Assembly: GCA_036379935.1 (NCBI GenBank)
Contig: DASVFT010000078.1
Span: forward strand, 1-56,278
Source: JAOPZW01 sp036379935
GTDB lineage: Bacteria > Actinomycetota > Thermoleophilia > Solirubrobacterales > Solirubrobacteraceae
Direction of reading: 5' to 3'
DNA: 56,278 nucleotides
The translations under genes were made by a program, and so were the position numbers. Of the stretch, positions 25,901 through 31,849 are shown piece after piece. Under the pieces are notes generated by a model that was not told the origin of the DNA, made no database searches, and saw only the letters and a program-made list of their open reading frames with translations. The first letter of the stretch is position 1. Each line of letters opens with the position of its first letter.

Positions 25901-26876
25901 TAAGAAGCACATTGGCGCGATCACCGCACTACGCAACACCGCCCAGCAAAGCCCGATCGATGCCGTGGGGTCTGACTACGGCAACGACGTTGACCATGTC
26001 GTTCCCTCTGTGACGCCAGGCGTCGCCAACACCGCACAGCTCGTGTTCACCGGCCGCAACACTGGCGACTCCAACGGCGGCAGCATCTTCAGCTTCCCTA
26101 GCCCTTTGATCGAGGAATGGGAGGCCACGTCAGGCACGGCCAGCAACGACCGATCCGCAGGCGGCGCGCTCCGCGTCATGACCGGGGGCGCCGGAACGCC
26201 GACGGGCCCATTCACCGTGACCAACGAGACTGGGTACGGTGCGGCCTTCTGGGCAGCGATCACAGCCACCATCAAGCCCCAGAACACCGGCGCAACCCGC
26301 AACCAGGCCATCTACGGCTACCTCGGCGCCAAGCAACGCAACACCACACTGGCCAGCGGCGCAATCGAAATGGGCGCCCGCGTCTACCTCCCACAACTCG
26401 GACGGTTCCTCCAAACCGACCCCATCCCCGGCGGATCCTGCAACGACTACGACTACGCCTGCCAAGACCCGGTCAACAGCTTCGACCTGGACGGGCGGAT
26501 GTGCACGGACGGCAACTGCAAGGACTACTGGCCGAAGGGCTGTATGCCGGGTCAGTGCCCAGGTGACGGCGGATCGATTGGTTTCTGGGACGTCGTCCAG
26601 ATAGCGAGCCTGTTTGTCGGGCCGGAGTTCAGCGTTGGGGGGCTCGCGGGCGAGGCCGCGGCGAGGGTGGCGGTCAAGGCGGTAGCGGGTGTGCTCGCCA
26701 AGCGGCAGGGTCAACGCCTGACGATGACCGTCGCGGGCCGCGGGTTCAGGATCGCTCTTCACGATCACGCGGGCGGCCCACACGCCTACAAGCACTTGCA
26801 GATCAACACGTGGCGAGTGGGCGAACCGAAGAGCGGCAAGACGCGTTGGCGCAGCCGCAAGGGCTGGCTGCCGTGA
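19935..26876 (+). CDS. Giant secreted Rhs/YD-repeat polymorphic toxin-like protein
   Basis: About 2313 residues. GTG 19935 is chosen because it directly precedes a signal-peptide-like segment (LRLWLVVLCWWGVGAWLLPS); TTG 19761 and ATG 19800 are alternatives. Order: N-terminal actinobacterial Rhs module (to about 340), a Gly/Cys/Trp-rich region, an Ig-like region (TAPAIDL...DVAGNTGTRTF), then the Rhs shell from about 850 (SDLLTGNFSLSATDVSIDSF) with many YD repeats (TYDAAGRLATEQ, SYDAVGRISTYTDADGAVTT, YDLLGRPARV). Residues about 1902-2115 are a beta-sandwich-like insert. The Rhs core end follows (GARVYLPQLGRFLQTDPI, DPVNSFDLDGR), then a unique tip of about 125 residues ending HAYKHLQINTWRVGEPKSGK, presumably the released toxin. 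The stop overlaps the next gene by 4 bp. The tip's activity is not recognised. Confidence 0.9.
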   Translation: MDWLRLGQLRLWLVVLCWWGVGAWLLPSPSLGEVWGPEPLVPLAAPPPTMSETDESLPPLAAKARREREEREAWLRTPKAVEARRESRTAYRGLSAPESLATARRWFPELAKPVWEPPKLEPGDVVTGYEGDYAMRVDKAGPGGGMLVDSSLPLWATTSSGDRKRLTVALQDRGASLVPENPLAKTSIAKDPRRGIDFMERGFTLVPGGTSAASPQVIGGKAYFANAYADTDWIVAPLPDGVETYWQVRSPMGPESFTLAINGPAGAHLQMSADEPNAVELVDGDERLALIAPPTASDAQGQAVEVSYEIQGLSLVVHVAHRAGDFAYPILVDPQIRDSDSQPRPNGWFCSASGAYWCGYGGGPFGWGQYMTRNGSVFSSVNTIAQWSYIPPGQSYIASYGFSNLNFDLGTYICWIAGTKYPNDSAWESGLNSAGQGGPMQICNSSIRNGGGWFAGTREGGDRNIATTRIFNYVATTCCGAMMDVGYQEVWLADDNKPTISSFSVSPAPTGGWMTVSSVSGTATSNDAGLGVNYLYAAGATGPGSNQITSEQYIPRGCAGTAGSPCQGPFQASFTIPLPEGDQSTAMVKGIDAGGTWGDPSSYVYKIDRTAPAIDLTGRLGAAQNRAISSRMRLEVAGDDTIAGRGTSGTQSVSLSVAASQVRSKTGSAQRLQLDPYDFDPSSRPMGPVAFRVDTSDVAGNTGTRTFDVTVARGQITTLMEGQRTAKRMVLQARDLRPADAPTATQVRFQYRRELTDAWQDVPASALRTTDNQTVSDNNLTMSLTPEGKLSPKVVWDVASTIGGATDKPVYVRGYFGSEAGNVTEDVYTRVDPSGVDTDDAQANIGPGQSDLLTGNFSLSATDVSIDSFKSDLTVRRTYNSRKLADGPLGKGWTLGTSVLAAGSTFLYVTDYAEKTPEPDDDSYGIASLTAQDGGELIFEEHETDHGYYSEPGLEELQLERLVNADGTTQSFRLTDKGSSDVLVFDRRSEAGIYQLTSVTQPASASTTTFRYEPVPGSNTGLRVTRMLAPVAANIDCSGDLAATTTGCRSLRFEWGDGATAPTNRLYRIWFTAPGAGLTSSGAPVTEVAVSQYAYDSSGRLVEAWDPRISPTLKTMYRYSGTTDLLAGIKPPGENEWQPEYQPLTGDGTDGGRLKRVKRTTPQGAPPTTDGDATETVQFGVPVSGSGAPYDMSPTQLAAWSQDDDLPTDAAAIFRPDDVPSADPPTSYAKASVHYLDGFGREVNAADPGGEIDTSEHDAAGNVVRELTAANRARALQSGTTTAEHAAKADQLDTDRTYTEAITGTGWRLIDEYGPLHAVRLADGSSVSARQHTHIDYDENKADPNVIYNLPTTAKVSARVAGTDRDTRTTTVAYDWTLRKPTATTVDPGGLSLKTTTVYDSQGLVVKQRLPRSPDTDAASTRETVYYKAGDYPTETTCGNKPQWVNLPCKIRSAAQPTSGSQLPVTVQQYDAYQNVTQSQDTVDNILRRTTTKTYDAAGRLATEQVVGNATGAGTDPARKTYDYSASSGRLTTTTTPATTPVRTITRSYDAVGRISTYTDADGAVTTTRYDLLGRPARVSDTGGGDRTMTYDATTGRLAQINDTTVGVINASAYDADGVLTRQSFQTAGLDLVLGYDETGDLVQRTYRKTSNCSSSCDWLAWTAAPSIHGQWLSQTGSDGARTYAYDAMGRLTQAQDQPTSAGCTTRAYQYDADSNRTQLKTYPAGSGGACSTTTTPTTGAPTYDEADRITGTGYDYDVLGRIRTVPAGAAGGSALSAEYYVDDVVQSLTQAGATTTIDRDPEDRVRGRTVLPQSSVVSHYADEGDEPVWTQQGTSSTRNFSDITGDLAAVQTPGTGLTLELSDLHGDVVAEIPNSATASPPTPFAGTDEFGSPRPGAAGQPIQKIATSVKALTTAATSVPITKPTGTAPGDLLVAQVTAVNNANISAPTGWTSIDGGEMISFNTRYSTYYKIASANEPSSYSFTFDQSKKHIGAITALRNTAQQSPIDAVGSDYGNDVDHVVPSVTPGVANTAQLVFTGRNTGDSNGGSIFSFPSPLIEEWEATSGTASNDRSAGGALRVMTGGAGTPTGPFTVTNETGYGAAFWAAITATIKPQNTGATRNQAIYGYLGAKQRNTTLASGAIEMGARVYLPQLGRFLQTDPIPGGSCNDYDYACQDPVNSFDLDGRMCTDGNCKDYWPKGCMPGQCPGDGGSIGFWDVVQIASLFVGPEFSVGGLAGEAAARVAVKAVAGVLAKRQGQRLTMTVAGRGFRIALHDHAGGPHAYKHLQINTWRVGEPKSGKTRWRSRKGWLP
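25640..26280 (+). other. Beta-sandwich-like module inserted in the Rhs core
   Basis: Within the Rhs gene, the usual transition from FAGTDEFGSPR to YGYLGAKQR is interrupted by about 213 residues. The insert begins with SVPITKPTGTAPGDLLVAQV, then ISAPTGWTSIDGG, and later YGAAFWAAITATI. This pattern (PTGTAxGDlLVA, apPtGWt) is common in surface-adhesin and phage-tail beta-sandwich domains. In ordinary Rhs proteins these two motifs are nearly adjacent. Confidence 0.7.
26500..26876 (+). other. Variable C-terminal tip (putative toxin domain) of the Rhs protein
   Basis: After the core end motif (SFDLDGR) about 125 residues do not repeat the YD pattern: a Cys-containing linker (CTDGNCKDYWPKGCMPGQC), a helical Ala/Val-rich part (VGGLAGEAAARVAVKAVAGV), and a basic end containing His residues (LHDHAGGPHAYKHLQ) and KSGKTRWRSRKG. 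Rhs tips are normally swapped toxins such as nucleases. A basic, His-rich tip would suit a nuclease, but I do not recognise the family. Confidence 0.55.
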
Positions 26877-27262
26877 CGAGCGGCGGCTATTCCGCGACGA
26901 CGTCTGACGCGCTGCGTGAGCTGTCCGGATTCGTCCACGACGCGTGGTTCTCCCTCGATGACGTTGCGCATGCTGCTGAGCGTGGCGAGGTGAGGGTGCC
27001 GCTCTTGCGGGGCGAGGAGCAGCGGGGCCGATGGGGTGGGCGCTCGACTGTGATGGGTGGCGAGTCGGTTGGCACGCTCGTCATCAGGAACGTCCGTGCG
27101 ATGGCGATCGATGACGAGGCGCAGGTGGGCGATTACGAGGTCGACTACCTGGCAGCCATCGAGGACGGCCGACTGCTGCAGTTGCATGCGACGATCCCTC
27201 TCCGGATCGATCTTCAGGTGAGCGAGATCGACGTCGAGTTCGTCCCGCCTGAGAACGGCTGA
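26873..27262 (+). CDS. Candidate immunity protein for the Rhs tip
   Basis: 129 residues from GTG 26873, whose first bases overlap the Rhs stop (GTGA), implying translational coupling. A longer upstream frame (from 26810) would lie inside the Rhs gene and is rejected. The sequence is acidic overall and has alternating strands (GTLVIRNVRAMAIDDEAQVG, YEVDYLAAIEDGRLLQLHAT, RIDLQVSEIDVEFVPP). Small acidic proteins encoded directly after an Rhs tip are typically cognate immunity proteins; I do not recognise the family. Role is inferred from position. Confidence 0.75.
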   Translation: MTSGGYSATTSDALRELSGFVHDAWFSLDDVAHAAERGEVRVPLLRGEEQRGRWGGRSTVMGGESVGTLVIRNVRAMAIDDEAQVGDYEVDYLAAIEDGRLLQLHATIPLRIDLQVSEIDVEFVPPENG

Positions 27263-27751
27263 CGGCTGAGGGCCGAAGAGACCGTCGCCGGGGCGTCGTC
27301 GCTCAGCCTCGTTGTTGCCTCGGGATCGATGGGCGCCCGAGGCGCGCGCGAAACTCCCTGCAAAGCGCAGCAGTTCGTAGCACGCGAGCGTGTCGCGTTA
27401 CCGGCGGATGGGCGCGGTGTCCGATGGGTTTGGGACTCCAGAGCATGTGTGGAGTCCCAAACAAGCGCGGCCCCAGCTCCGAGCGGTTTCACCTTCGCGC
27501 GTGCGTGGCCCGCTGTTGCGCCGGGTCCAGACGCCGTGCTGCCCACCTACCTAACCGAACGGTCCTCGCCTCGCGCCTCGATCTGGCTTCGCGGTGACGG
27601 CGGGGCGTGGCGTTGCTGCCCCACCAGGGCGCGCCAGCCACGTGAGTTCAACGCGGCAGATCCTCCGGCGGCACCTCGTCGAGGGGATGATTCCGGGCCT
27701 GCGCGCATCGCGCGCGTTCTCTGCGCCCCGGCCTTCCCCACGCGCGCTGGC
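27263..27751. other. Gene-poor stretch after the Rhs pair
   Basis: About 490 bp without a supported gene. The only clear structure is the 12-bp inverted repeat at 27428-27462, listed separately. Overlapping open frames here have no family features. Confidence 0.5.
27428..27462. terminator. Perfect 12-bp inverted repeat with 11-nt loop
   Basis: Arms GTTTGGGACTCC (27428-27439) and GGAGTCCCAAAC (27451-27462) flank an 11-nt loop. It could be an intrinsic terminator for the Rhs/immunity transcript, although no T-run follows on either strand, or a recombinase/regulator site. A related sequence GTTTGGGACTT occurs beside the tRNA-Phe remnant at about 30318. Confidence 0.5.
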
Positions 27752-28210
27752 TCATGATCGGAGACGCGCTCGTAGCCGGCCGCTGAGGACGACGTCGTGC
27801 GGCAGGCTCGCCAGCTCGGCCGCATCTGCTGCAACGCCCTGCTCACGCAGGATGCGAGCGATGTTCTTCCAGTGCGCAGCGTGCATGTCTTCGTACGAGC
27901 ATCCGTCGGGGGGCTCGTCGGGTCCAACGACCGCACGAGCGGTCCGTTCGATGTCCTCGACAGACACATTCCTCATGCTGGGCTTGGCGTCCCGCGAGGT
28001 GGCGCTCCGCTGGGAGGTCCACCCGCGATTCGCAAGGAGCGGGACCGTGCGGCCGTCCGCAAGCTCAGCCTCGTGGCGCACCGATACGGACATCGCAGAA
28101 CCCCAGTCCGCATCGTCGGCATCAGCGATCGTCATGAGGCGCTGCACGACCGCCACGCCACACATAATCCCATCCTCGAGGAAGCGCTTCGAAGCCGAGG
28201 CGTGGCGCAC
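27752..28210 (-). CDS. Conserved-looking hypothetical protein
   Basis: A frame of up to 152 codons; the start could be 28210 or a later ATG (MCGVAVVQRLMTIADADDAD). It carries well-ordered sequence: SVRHEAELADGRTVPLLANR, then a helical C-terminus (VEDIERTARAVVGPDEPPDG, SYEDMHAAHWKNIARILREQ, ELASLPHDVVLSGRLRARL). I recognise no family. It is convergent with the Rhs/immunity genes, and codon use looks coding. Confidence 0.6.
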   Translation of the reverse strand: MRHASASKRFLEDGIMCGVAVVQRLMTIADADDADWGSAMSVSVRHEAELADGRTVPLLANRGWTSQRSATSRDAKPSMRNVSVEDIERTARAVVGPDEPPDGCSYEDMHAAHWKNIARILREQGVAADAAELASLPHDVVLSGRLRARLRS

Positions 28211-28267
28211 GGATCAAGAGCGCCGCTGAACAACCCTCGACGTGCTCAGTTTGCGAGCGGGAGCGCG

Positions 28268-28606
28268 TCAGCCTCCACCCCCGCTGGTGCGCTGTAGGGT
28301 CGAGGCCACCGGACGCACGTCGGACATATCGTCCTGCGGGTAAGCGATCGAGGGCGGCATCACGAACACTCGCCGCCCGCCGTGCGAGAAGATCACCGCG
28401 CCACTGCGCGCCATCCGCGTCGGTAGGGGGTTCGGCGCGGGTGTCTCGCCACTCCTCACAGTGACCGGCTCATCCCAATGGGCCCAGACATCGAGAGCAG
28501 GGTGCCGGGACGCTGATCCGCGGGGCTCCGCCCCTTCGACCTTCGATCGCCCGTGCGTACCCTGGACGGAGGGGACGCGCGCACCACCATGTTTCCCGCG
28601 TTCCAC
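28268..28606 (-). CDS. Possible hypothetical protein
   Basis: An open frame of up to 112 codons. The C-terminal two thirds look protein-like (ALDVWAHWDEPVTVRSGETP, MARSGAVIFSHGGRRVFVMP), while the first 35 codons are Gly/Arg/Ser-rich and may be untranslated. No family recognised. It lies between two better-supported minus-strand genes; could be a gene remnant. Confidence 0.35.
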   Translation of the reverse strand: MERGKHGGARVPSVQGTHGRSKVEGAEPRGSASRHPALDVWAHWDEPVTVRSGETPAPNPLPTRMARSGAVIFSHGGRRVFVMPPSIAYPQDDMSDVRPVASTLQRTSGGGG

Positions 28607-28610
28607 CCGC

Positions 28611-29633
28611 CTACGGGTGCCAGCCCAGCACGCCCCGTGGGCACTGGAAGCGCTGCCGCGTGATGTAGGACGTCGAGGGGCGGCCGGCGTAGCGGGCGAA
28701 GGCTTCGCCGTGGCCGAGGCGGTCGTCGTTGCACACGAGCACCTGGCGGTTCAGATGACGGGCCTTGATCGCCGACAGGTAGTAGCGCTGCAGGCCGCGG
28801 TGATCGTCGCGCGCGGTGGCGCTCGCAGACACGACTACCAGCCGATTCGACGGATCCCGTGAAAGCCAGCTGGCCAGAACCGCCGACGGCCCCACATCGG
28901 CGTCGCAGCCGCCGGCGAACTGCGAGCCGGGCCCGGGATCGACGATCAGCACGTAGTGCACGTGGGCGGCCTGCTCGGCGGTCGCCGAGCGCAGGAAGTA
29001 CACAGGCCCCAGGCGCGCCTCGCTCCAGCCGGCTAGGACGGACACCCAGCGCCCGACGAGAGGATCGGCCAGCGCAGCCGCGCGGATCGTGCAGCCAGGC
29101 GCGCGCCAGTCGCCGTACTCGACCGTGCGCGTCGCCGGGGTGGGGTCGTGATGCCCCTTGGGTTGGAAGAAGATAGAGGCGCCTTCGGGAAACGCGGGCT
29201 GCGGCGCGCCGGCGCTCGCGCCGCCGTCGCCGCTTCCGCTCGCGCACTGCCCGACCGCGGGGTTGGGCTGATCGGCGGCCATCCCGTCATCAACGTAGTG
29301 GGTGTTGATCCAGCCCTCGTTGGCCTGGCCGGCTACCGACGGGCGCTCGACGTCGTAGGCGTAGTACCACACGTCGTTGCCGTACGGGCCGAACGGCGTG
29401 CCGTGGACGTAGCACTTGACGCTGACGTGCTCGCCCATGTAGACGCCGAGCCCGTCGGTCTTCGTGGTCAGTCCGGGATCGGGCCCGTAGCGAAACCACA
29501 CGCCGTCGGGCGGGGTCTCGCTCGTGTTCATGACCACGAACACGGGCTGCGCGTAGGCGGGCGCTGCGCTGGCTGCCAGCGCGGCAACGACCAGGATGCA
29601 CAACGCAGTCAAACGGCATCGCCTGGTCATCAA
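28611..29633 (-). CDS. Secreted protein of unknown function
   Basis: A 340-residue protein with a clear signal peptide (LTALCILVVAALAASAAPAYA, cleavage after AYA near residue 28). The first half resembles a beta-rich SH3-like surface domain (GVWFRYGPDPG, HVSVKCYVHGTPFGPYGND, WYYAYDVERPSVAG, EGWINTHYVDDG). After a Gly/Ser-rich linker the second half looks alpha/beta (HVHYVLIVDPGPGSQFAGGC, SNRLVVVSASATARDDHRGL, YLSAIKARHLNRQVLVCNDD). The actinobacterial SH3-like module is often seen in secreted proteins that sense or bind the cell wall; the C-terminal domain is not recognised. Confidence 0.75.
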   Translation of the reverse strand: MMTRRCRLTALCILVVAALAASAAPAYAQPVFVVMNTSETPPDGVWFRYGPDPGLTTKTDGLGVYMGEHVSVKCYVHGTPFGPYGNDVWYYAYDVERPSVAGQANEGWINTHYVDDGMAADQPNPAVGQCASGSGDGGASAGAPQPAFPEGASIFFQPKGHHDPTPATRTVEYGDWRAPGCTIRAAALADPLVGRWVSVLAGWSEARLGPVYFLRSATAEQAAHVHYVLIVDPGPGSQFAGGCDADVGPSAVLASWLSRDPSNRLVVVSASATARDDHRGLQRYYLSAIKARHLNRQVLVCNDDRLGHGEAFARYAGRPSTSYITRQRFQCPRGVLGWHP

Positions 29634-30410
29634 ACGCGCCTCCGCGCCGGTGTGGTCGGTGCTACTCAGAACCCCGCGGCGGTCGATTGGTTACGCCTCC
29701 CCGACGCCCCTGGCTCCTGGGCGCGTCGCGCCGGCGTTCGTTGACCACAGACTCCGGCGCGCGTCTCGCCATTGCTGACGTCGAAGTTGTACAAGCCGCT
29801 GCCCTTCCGGAATTCGCTCCGCGATAACCGATCGGACGTCGTCGCACGGCGACTGACGAGCAGACCGCGAAAAAACATTCGGGTTGTCTGGTCGGCCGCT
29901 ACACGGCCGAAAGCGCGGCCGCCCAGCCCTGCTTTGCCCTCTCGTCACCAGCTGCCACTCGGATCATTCCATCCTGCATGGCGGCTACCAGCTGCGAGAC
30001 ACGACGAAGCGGCCCAGCGCCACATAGACAGAATTCCCGGGCACGACACCACGATTTCCCCACATGGCCCTGGTGGCAAGAACGTCGGCGAGGAGATCCG
30101 CTCTGTTCCCCGTAGGCTCGGCGGGGATCGAGGTAGTTGCCACGACTTCGGAGCTCGTGGGGATAAAGCTCGGCGCCTAGCCGCTTGGCCCGCGGTCTCG
30201 GACAGGCCGACTTGCACGTAGTTCGCGATGGCGAGACCCGGAGTCGAACCGGGGCGCCACGATTGCAGCGGTTGGTCGCTCGGCGCGGCTCTCGTGGCCG
30301 GGATTTTGGACTTCGTTTGGGACTTCGCGGAGACTTGTGGCGCGTAGCCGCTACGCAAGAGCGGATCCCGGCGAGCGGCGAAGGGGCCGATTAGCAGGTA
30401 TTTCGTTGAG
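29634..30410. other. Gene-poor stretch between secreted protein and tRNA-Phe
   Basis: About 780 bp without a convincing gene; overlapping frames on both strands have low-complexity Arg/Ser/Pro composition. It contains the partial tRNA copy at 30229-30268 and a short sequence GTTTGGGACTT (about 30318) resembling the arm of the hairpin at 27428. Probably the edge of an old integrated element. Confidence 0.5.
30229..30268 (-). repeat. Partial copy of the tRNA-Phe 3' half (att-like site)
   Basis: The bases TGGCGAGACCCGGA.TCGAACCGGGG at 30229-30255, followed by CC.ACGATT, repeat the 3' half of the tRNA-Phe gene (30411-30450) with one mismatch in the first 25 bases and small differences after. No 5' half follows, so it is not a full tRNA. 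Such partial copies are left when a tyrosine-integrase element inserts at a tRNA 3' end. Confidence 0.8.
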
Positions 30411-30483
30411 TGGCGAGACCCGGACTCGAACCGGGGACACCACGATTTTCAGTCGTGTGCTCTACCAACTGAGCTATCTCGCC
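30411..30483 (-). tRNA. tRNA-Phe (GAA)
   Basis: Folds as a full cloverleaf on the minus strand: acceptor GGCGAGA pairs with TCTCGCC, D-stem GCTC/GAGC, anticodon stem CACGA/TCGTG with loop CTGAAAA (anticodon GAA), T-stem CCCGG/CCGGG with loop TTCGAGT, discriminator A. No CCA is encoded. It marks the likely border between accessory and core DNA. Confidence 0.97.
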
Positions 30484-30532
30484 GTGGTGGGTGGGTCAGG
30501 GTAGCGCCTGGGGGTGGGGCAACGGCGCTAGC

Positions 30533-31849
30533 GTGGCGGCGGTGCTGGCCCGCGGTCGTGTCCCGTTGCTGGCCGCCGCGCTCGCGCTTGTCGCGGCTGC
30601 GGCGGCCGTCGTTCTCCTGCTGCGGCGGGGGGACGACGGGGGCTCGCGGACGGCCGCTCGTGCCGAGCCGCTGGCCTACGTGCCGGCGGGTGCCGACGAT
30701 GCGGTATTCGACTTGGACACGTCGGCGCCGCTCGTGGGGCTGGGGCTCGAGCAGCTGGCGCCGCGGCTCACTGGGGGCGCGCTGACGGCGCAGCAGGTCC
30801 GTCCGCTGCTCGGTGGGCGGGCGGTGGTCGCGATGGGCGGTGACCGGACGTGGCTGGTCTTCTCGACCGAGGCGCCCGCGCCGCGGCTGGCTGGCGGCGC
30901 GGTCGCCGCTGCGCGGGGCGGCGTGGTGGTCATCGCGCGCACGCGCGCGGACGTCGATGCTGCGCTGACGGCCGCGAGCGCGCCGGCGGCCCGCTACGCG
31001 CGCGCGACCTTCGACAAGCGCTTCGACGGTCTCCCCGCGGACGCGAGCGTGCGCGTCGCCTTCGACCCGCGCGCGCAGCTGGCGAAGCGCGCCCCACAAC
31101 TGGCCGCCACGAAGTGGGGACGCTCGCTCAGGGATGGCGCGGCGGTGCTGACCACCAGTGGGGCGCAGCTGCAAGCGCCGTTTCGCCTGTCGGCGGATCC
31201 CGTGGGGCTCGAACCCGACGATCTGCCCTTCGCGACCGGCGCCGCAGCGCCGCAGGCGCGCGGGAGCGCCCCGCTCGTCGTCGGCGTTCGCGACCCGGCA
31301 CGGACGCTCGCCTTCGTGCGCCGCGCCGGGCTGCTGCCCGAGCTCAACCTCGTCGACCAGCTGCCCGGCTTCCTCAAGCCCGACCTGAACGACCTCGGCG
31401 CCAGTGGCACCCTCACGAGCCGCACCCTGGACCTCGAGCGCCTCACCCTGCGCGTGGAACCGCCGGACCCCGGCGACTGGTCGAGCAAGCTTGCTCGCCT
31501 CGATGCGCTCTCCGGCCTCGCGCAGCAGGCGGGCGTCGACGTGGACATCTCCCACCACGACGGCGTGTACGACATCACCCGGGACGGCACACTCGTCGTG
31601 CGCGTCGGTGTCTTTGGACGCGCGGTCGTCCTGTCCAACGATGCGGAGGCCGACCTGCGCGCAGCGGCGGCGGCGCCCGCCATGGCGACGCCGCCGGGCG
31701 CGGCCGGGGGGCTGACCGCGCGACTGCTCACCGACGCTCTCGCCGCGCAGCTGCCGCCGCTCCTGAGCGGCCGCCTCGGCGACCTCACCGCCTGGGCCCG
31801 CGCCGAGCCGACGGGTCTCAGCGGCCAGGTGCGGCTGGCGGTGCGCTGA
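30533..31849 (+). CDS. Membrane-anchored extracytoplasmic protein (DUF3352-like)
   Basis: About 438 residues from GTG 30533 (30491 and 30542 are alternatives). The N-terminus is a membrane anchor (VPLLAAALALVAAAAAVVLL) followed by RRGDD and a long extracytoplasmic part. It begins EPLAYVPAGADDAVFDLDTS, like actinobacterial DUF3352 proteins, and continues with strand-rich segments (LVVIARTRADVDAALTAA, DPARTLAFVRRAGLLPELNL). Function unknown. It runs 32 bp into the convergent M23 peptidase gene and lies just after tRNA-Phe. Confidence 0.75.
   Translation: MAAVLARGRVPLLAAALALVAAAAAVVLLLRRGDDGGSRTAARAEPLAYVPAGADDAVFDLDTSAPLVGLGLEQLAPRLTGGALTAQQVRPLLGGRAVVAMGGDRTWLVFSTEAPAPRLAGGAVAAARGGVVVIARTRADVDAALTAASAPAARYARATFDKRFDGLPADASVRVAFDPRAQLAKRAPQLAATKWGRSLRDGAAVLTTSGAQLQAPFRLSADPVGLEPDDLPFATGAAAPQARGSAPLVVGVRDPARTLAFVRRAGLLPELNLVDQLPGFLKPDLNDLGASGTLTSRTLDLERLTLRVEPPDPGDWSSKLARLDALSGLAQQAGVDVDISHHDGVYDITRDGTLVVRVGVFGRAVVLSNDAEADLRAAAAAPAMATPPGAAGGLTARLLTDALAAQLPPLLSGRLGDLTAWARAEPTGLSGQVRLAVR

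Noticed and set aside
19935..26876. Teneurin- or nonribosomal-type megaenzyme
   Set aside because: YD repeats and GRFLQTDP core clearly indicate Rhs; no PKS/NRPS motifs are present.
30229..30300. A second complete tRNA gene
   Set aside because: Only the T-arm and 3' acceptor half match; no D-arm, anticodon stem or 5' acceptor strand can be formed, so it is a remnant rather than a gene.
29772..30358. Overlapping frames on both strands near the tRNA remnant
   Set aside because: Low-complexity Pro/Arg/Ser composition, and they run through the tRNA-like sequence; not credible genes.
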